Program-made: the position numbers and the translations under genes
The notes under the pieces: generated by a model
Seen by the model: the letters and a program-made list of their open reading frames with translations, nothing else
Databases searched by the model: none
Told to the model about the DNA's origin: nothing
From: Loxodes magnus
Taxonomy: Eukaryota; Ciliophora; Karyorelictea; Loxodida; Loxodidae
NCBI GenBank assembly: GCA_946699065.1
Contig: CAMPDV010001270.1
Location: forward strand, 54,713-118,712
Length of the DNA: 64,000 bases
Direction: 5' to 3'
Part shown: piece after piece, positions 60,801-64,000 of the stretch
Numbering within the stretch: position 1 is the stretch's first letter
Layout of the letters: every line of letters begins with the position of its first letter

Positions 60801-63578
60801 ATTTTTTGAAAGATGTTTGCTTATATAGTTTTAGTCATAAAGAATTAGTTTCTTTTTGTCTTTTTCTTTAAGAGCTTTACGACTTTCGAATTCCTCAATA
60901 ATATCTGCATAGTATTAGCATTCAAAAATATGATCAGTTTCATCAAAGTCTTAGCCACATAAGCAAATAATGCTATATCTAACGATAATGTGATGATTAC
61001 TGAGTTCTTATTGAAAATTATAAGAAAAATTTCTTAGTTTATAGATGGAAATAGTCTCTCTAATATAGTGTTTATTATATTTAGTGTAAGTAATTTCAGG
61101 AAATACACTTTAATTATTTTCTATTTAGTCTATAATTCTTTTTGCTGTTGGCATAAGTGTATTTATAGAGAGACATTCCATTAAGAATTTATGTTTTATT
61201 TTTTATTCCGTGAGTTTATAAAAATCCATATTATTCTAAACATGTGACATGTCAAAATTATACAAATTGATACATTTCTTTATATGTTTCTAGTATGGTA
61301 AATTAAATTTAGTGTCTTTTTCTAATAAAAAGTAGTGTCTGATTAAGGATTTTCTTTGCTGTAATATATTAATTTTTAATAAAAGTGCATTAACTTTTGA
61401 GTTACCTTATGTGTAAAAAGAAGCCAGTTTAGATCAATAAAGCATGAATCATTGAATGTAAATTCTTAAGATCTAAACGCCTATCTTGAAATAAGCCTTT
61501 ACAATTTTGCTATCTTGCCTTTTATTCCTCTAATTCCAGAAATAGTAGCTCACGGAGTAATATCACTTCCATATTAAACTTTAGGCAAAATAAAAGTTCT
61601 ATAAAGAATTTTTAAGCTGAGAGGGGATACTAAAACATATTTAGAAAGTATTACAGTAGTTTTTTAACTAGCTATTCTGTATTTGGTAGCTACTGCTGTA
61701 CAATGTAATTTGTAATTTTATTTTATTTTATTCCTAACTAATATCCTAAATGGTTAACTTCATCTTTTTAAGCAATTGGAATCCCATTGAGCTTTATAGT
61801 AATAGAAGGTTAGCTTTCTTTTCATTTATTTTTTCAAGAATTCTATTACTTCACATTTATCTACATTAATTGTAAGTTTTACTCAATCAAAACTGTAGAT
61901 GTAGCTTGTAATAATTTTTAAGCATTTTTCTAGAAAGAGGATATTTGGATTAATTCGTCAGCAAAGGCTCGTACTACGAAAGTTTTAGATAATATTTGAA
62001 ATCCTAATTTCTTCTGATTATCTTCTAAATATCTTATAACAATATCATAGTATAAAATTGCAAGTACAGGTGCATAACTACTTCCTTATAGTAATCCATT
62101 GCTATATTTAATTGTTCTTTTAAGATATCCATCAATTATAAACTTAGCATCAACATTATCATAAAAAGATTCTAGTGCTTATTAGGTCAAAGGTAACCTA
62201 AGTCTTCTAAGATTGTCAAAAAGTAATTTCCTAGATATGCTATCAAACATTTTTTCTACATCTATTAAAGTAGCAATTAATTACTTTTTATGAGATCATC
62301 TGCGATGCAAGTCTATAATTTACTAAATAGTTCAAATTTGCTAAGTAGAGGAGTGTTTACGAATAAATCCAAATTAGGCTGGATGTAAAATGTTTCTTTC
62401 ATAAATATAATTTTAAAGTCGTTATGCTAGCGCTTTATCATAAATTTTAAGTAGACAGTTCAATAAAGCGATAGGTTGTCAATTGCATCAATTATTTTTG
62501 TTTCCCTTTTTGAAAATCGGAAGAATGCCTATTTTTTTCATTGCATTAGGTATTTTAAATGTTCTAAGTATGTTATTAATGAAACTTGTAATAATTTAAT
62601 GCAAATCTTAATCTCCATATTTAATAAGCTCAGCTTTAGACCCTCATTACCTGCAGCTTTATTATTTGCAAGCTAAGATATAATTTTTTTAATTTAAAAT
62701 CATGTAAAAAGAGGCATATTTTATAAATAACTTAATTCCTAATTTAAGATAAAAGATTTATTTCTAAATATTCCATCTATTTTTCTATTTGAGAAGTAAA
62801 AATCTATCTTACTTATTTTCGAATGTTCATCAAAAACGTTGGTTTCTCGATTTTCAATAAACTGCTGTTTATATTTAAAGTTAAAATTCATCTAATTAAG
62901 AATTTTTGGGTTTATTAGATTCTTAACTTGTTTAAGCATTATTTAAGCATTTTGTTAAGATCTTTATTTTTTCCTTAGCTTTTTATTTTTTTTCATTTCC
63001 AAAGATTGTGAAGATAATGCTTATAAGATTAAATTTTAAGCTAGTAAAGTTTGATAACTTCTTAATTATGTCATCCATACAAAGCTAATGCGTTCTAATA
63101 TGCAATATTATCCTCTTTTACTTGAACAAATAACATACTTTAGTAACTTGACAATTGATAATAGTTTTTCTTTAATTTTAAGATCTAAGCGCAATCTCAG
63201 CATCATAACTAATAAGATTGCAGATGAATTGATACTAGGTTTCAACATCTTTTTAATCAAGTTACTAGAATTTATAAAATTATCCCAAAAATAGCTTAAT
63301 AATAGTTTCTCGTGTTCAGATCCTATAATTTAGAAATTTTAAAGAGTAATCGTTATTGTTAATCTTATTCACTTCTTTTTAAATTATAATTAAATGTAAT
63401 ACTTAGTAGAAAATTATCAATATACAAATTCGAATCTTGGATAATTTTATAGTCAACGAAATCATCAGAATTTAAATGTTAAGTTGCCAAGAAGTAGTAA
63501 TTACAATAGCATTAATTATTCGCTCTATGAATAAATGTGTTGGACTCATTATCATTTAAAATTATTAATTGATATTTC
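57830..63578 (-). mobile_element. LINE-type retrotransposon, copy 2 (complete 3' end)
   Basis: Same content as the left copy, but with the 3' end preserved. The 3' UTR (58225-57830 on the minus strand) is co-linear with the 410-bp elements (TGGTTGTCGGC at its start, GTAGTGTATACTAC inside). It ends in a hairpin (57830-57872) followed by TATAATAATTTTTATTTATC. The RT motifs lie about 57983 bases to the right of those listed for copy 1. The frame break after 'NEGLK' is the same. The 5' end is truncated within the endonuclease domain at about 63575. Confidence 0.82.
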
Positions 63579-64000
63579 ATAAAATGGATGTCGGCCGCGT
63601 CAAATAAGATAGTAGGTAATCTGGTTCAGAGTATACTGCATTACGAGTAATCTCGCACTTTATGCCACCACGGGGAAGGGTGGATAAGCTCCGTTGAGAC
63701 ATACCTAACTTACCCCGAGGGTTTTCTCTAGCAGTATGAAAGTTTGACTGACGGGCCTTCTTATTACCAACTTAATAACTTCTTTTATTTGACCTTATTC
63801 AAGAAGGCTGAAGCATTTAACTCAAGATTTAAGAATAGATTTTAATAAGAAGATTCCCCATTTGGAGAAGCTGACATGACTCATCGGGACCTCTAGAATT
63901 TTAACAAGAAACATGAGAACATTTTTCTTAATATTAAATATTAATATTGAAAGAGCTGCGCGCCAATGAGGTGCTACGCGTTCTATAATTATTTTTATTT
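57984..64000. repeat. Large direct repeat, right copy
   Basis: Counterpart of 1-5993, cut by the window end. About 150 bp of element sequence to the left (57830-57983) has no counterpart in view because the left copy is cut. Confidence 0.93.
63579..64000 (+). mobile_element. 410-bp structured short element, copy 5
   Basis: Counterpart of 5573-5993, with the hairpin at 63949-63989 and the start of the TTTATTT tail. It abuts the truncated 5' end of the LINE in opposite orientation, exactly as in the left copy. Confidence 0.85.

Noticed and set aside
5081-63294. Identical 68-residue plus-strand frames at 5081 and 63088
   Set aside because: They lie antisense to the LINE endonuclease-RT linker, and their identity simply reflects the 6-kb direct repeat.
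57830-63990. DNA transposon with 400-bp terminal inverted repeats
   Set aside because: The inverted ends are a LINE 3' UTR on one side and an independent, less diverged 410-bp element on the other. The interior encodes RT, and no transposase was seen.
1-64000. Circular molecule whose ends overlap
   Set aside because: The two end copies differ by substitutions and indels, including a block of about 20 nt, so they are not the same sequence read twice. Raw reads would settle it.
1-64000. CRISPR array, bacterial operons, telomere repeats
   Set aside because: Repeats are dispersed, not regularly spaced with unique spacers; there are no ribosome-binding-site-led gene clusters; no telomeric tandem repeat was seen.

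Overview
The window is very AT-rich nuclear DNA from a eukaryote that reads all three standard stop codons as sense. Several long frames translate into recognisable domains only if TAA and TAG are glutamine and TGA is tryptophan. Examples are TGA at the Trp of a kelch 'NEW' motif, TGA inside WD40 'SAS-W-D' and 'V-W-S' positions, and TAG/TAA inside 'LDQKW' and 'TLQGH'. The gene models also end at an in-frame TGA, so TGA appears to be both Trp and stop. This fits a karyorelict ciliate (Loxodes/Parduczia type code); a Condylostoma-like heterotrich is the main alternative. Because almost no frame is closed under this code, open reading frame length is weak evidence. Calls here rest on motifs, on homology between copies within the window, or on amino-acid patterning.

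Host genes are few: a membrane-anchored WD40 protein (9982-11751, +), a small Cys-rich membrane protein (25198-25758, +), a kelch protein (38039-39139, +) with a decayed paralogue facing it (about 40640-41225, -), a RING-coiled-coil-pentapeptide-WD40 protein (57457-54897, -), one tRNA-Lys(CTT) (20207-20279, -), a decayed nucleoredoxin/tryparedoxin-like gene (32355-32902, +), and several uncertain coding stretches.

The rest is mostly retroelement. A LINE with an APE-type endonuclease and reverse transcriptase is present as two nearly identical, 5'-truncated copies at the window ends (1-5572 and 57830-63578, both -). There is a decayed copy at 16464-19260 (+) and a scrap near 29.6-29.9 kb. A second, different RT lies at 6640-7680 (-). 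Short ORF1-like genes (coiled coil plus zinc knuckle) occur without an RT at 14.4, 22.8, 34.9, 45.2 and 48.8 kb, with fragments at 40.3 and 46.0 kb.

Many short elements (0.15-0.5 kb) carry different bodies. Some bodies are conserved protein-coding fragments and one is a 410-bp structured RNA-like sequence. All finish in the same 3' hairpin, then TATAATC and a (TTTA)n tail. The LINE 3' end carries a diverged version of the 410-bp sequence and the same hairpin, which suggests the LINE mobilises the whole set. Some elements sit directly in the tail of the previous one.

The most interesting features are this modular 3'-hairpin retroelement network with compensatory base changes, the near-identical WD40 repeats of the RING gene with a stray repeat unit 47 kb away, and a possible 14-nt intron.
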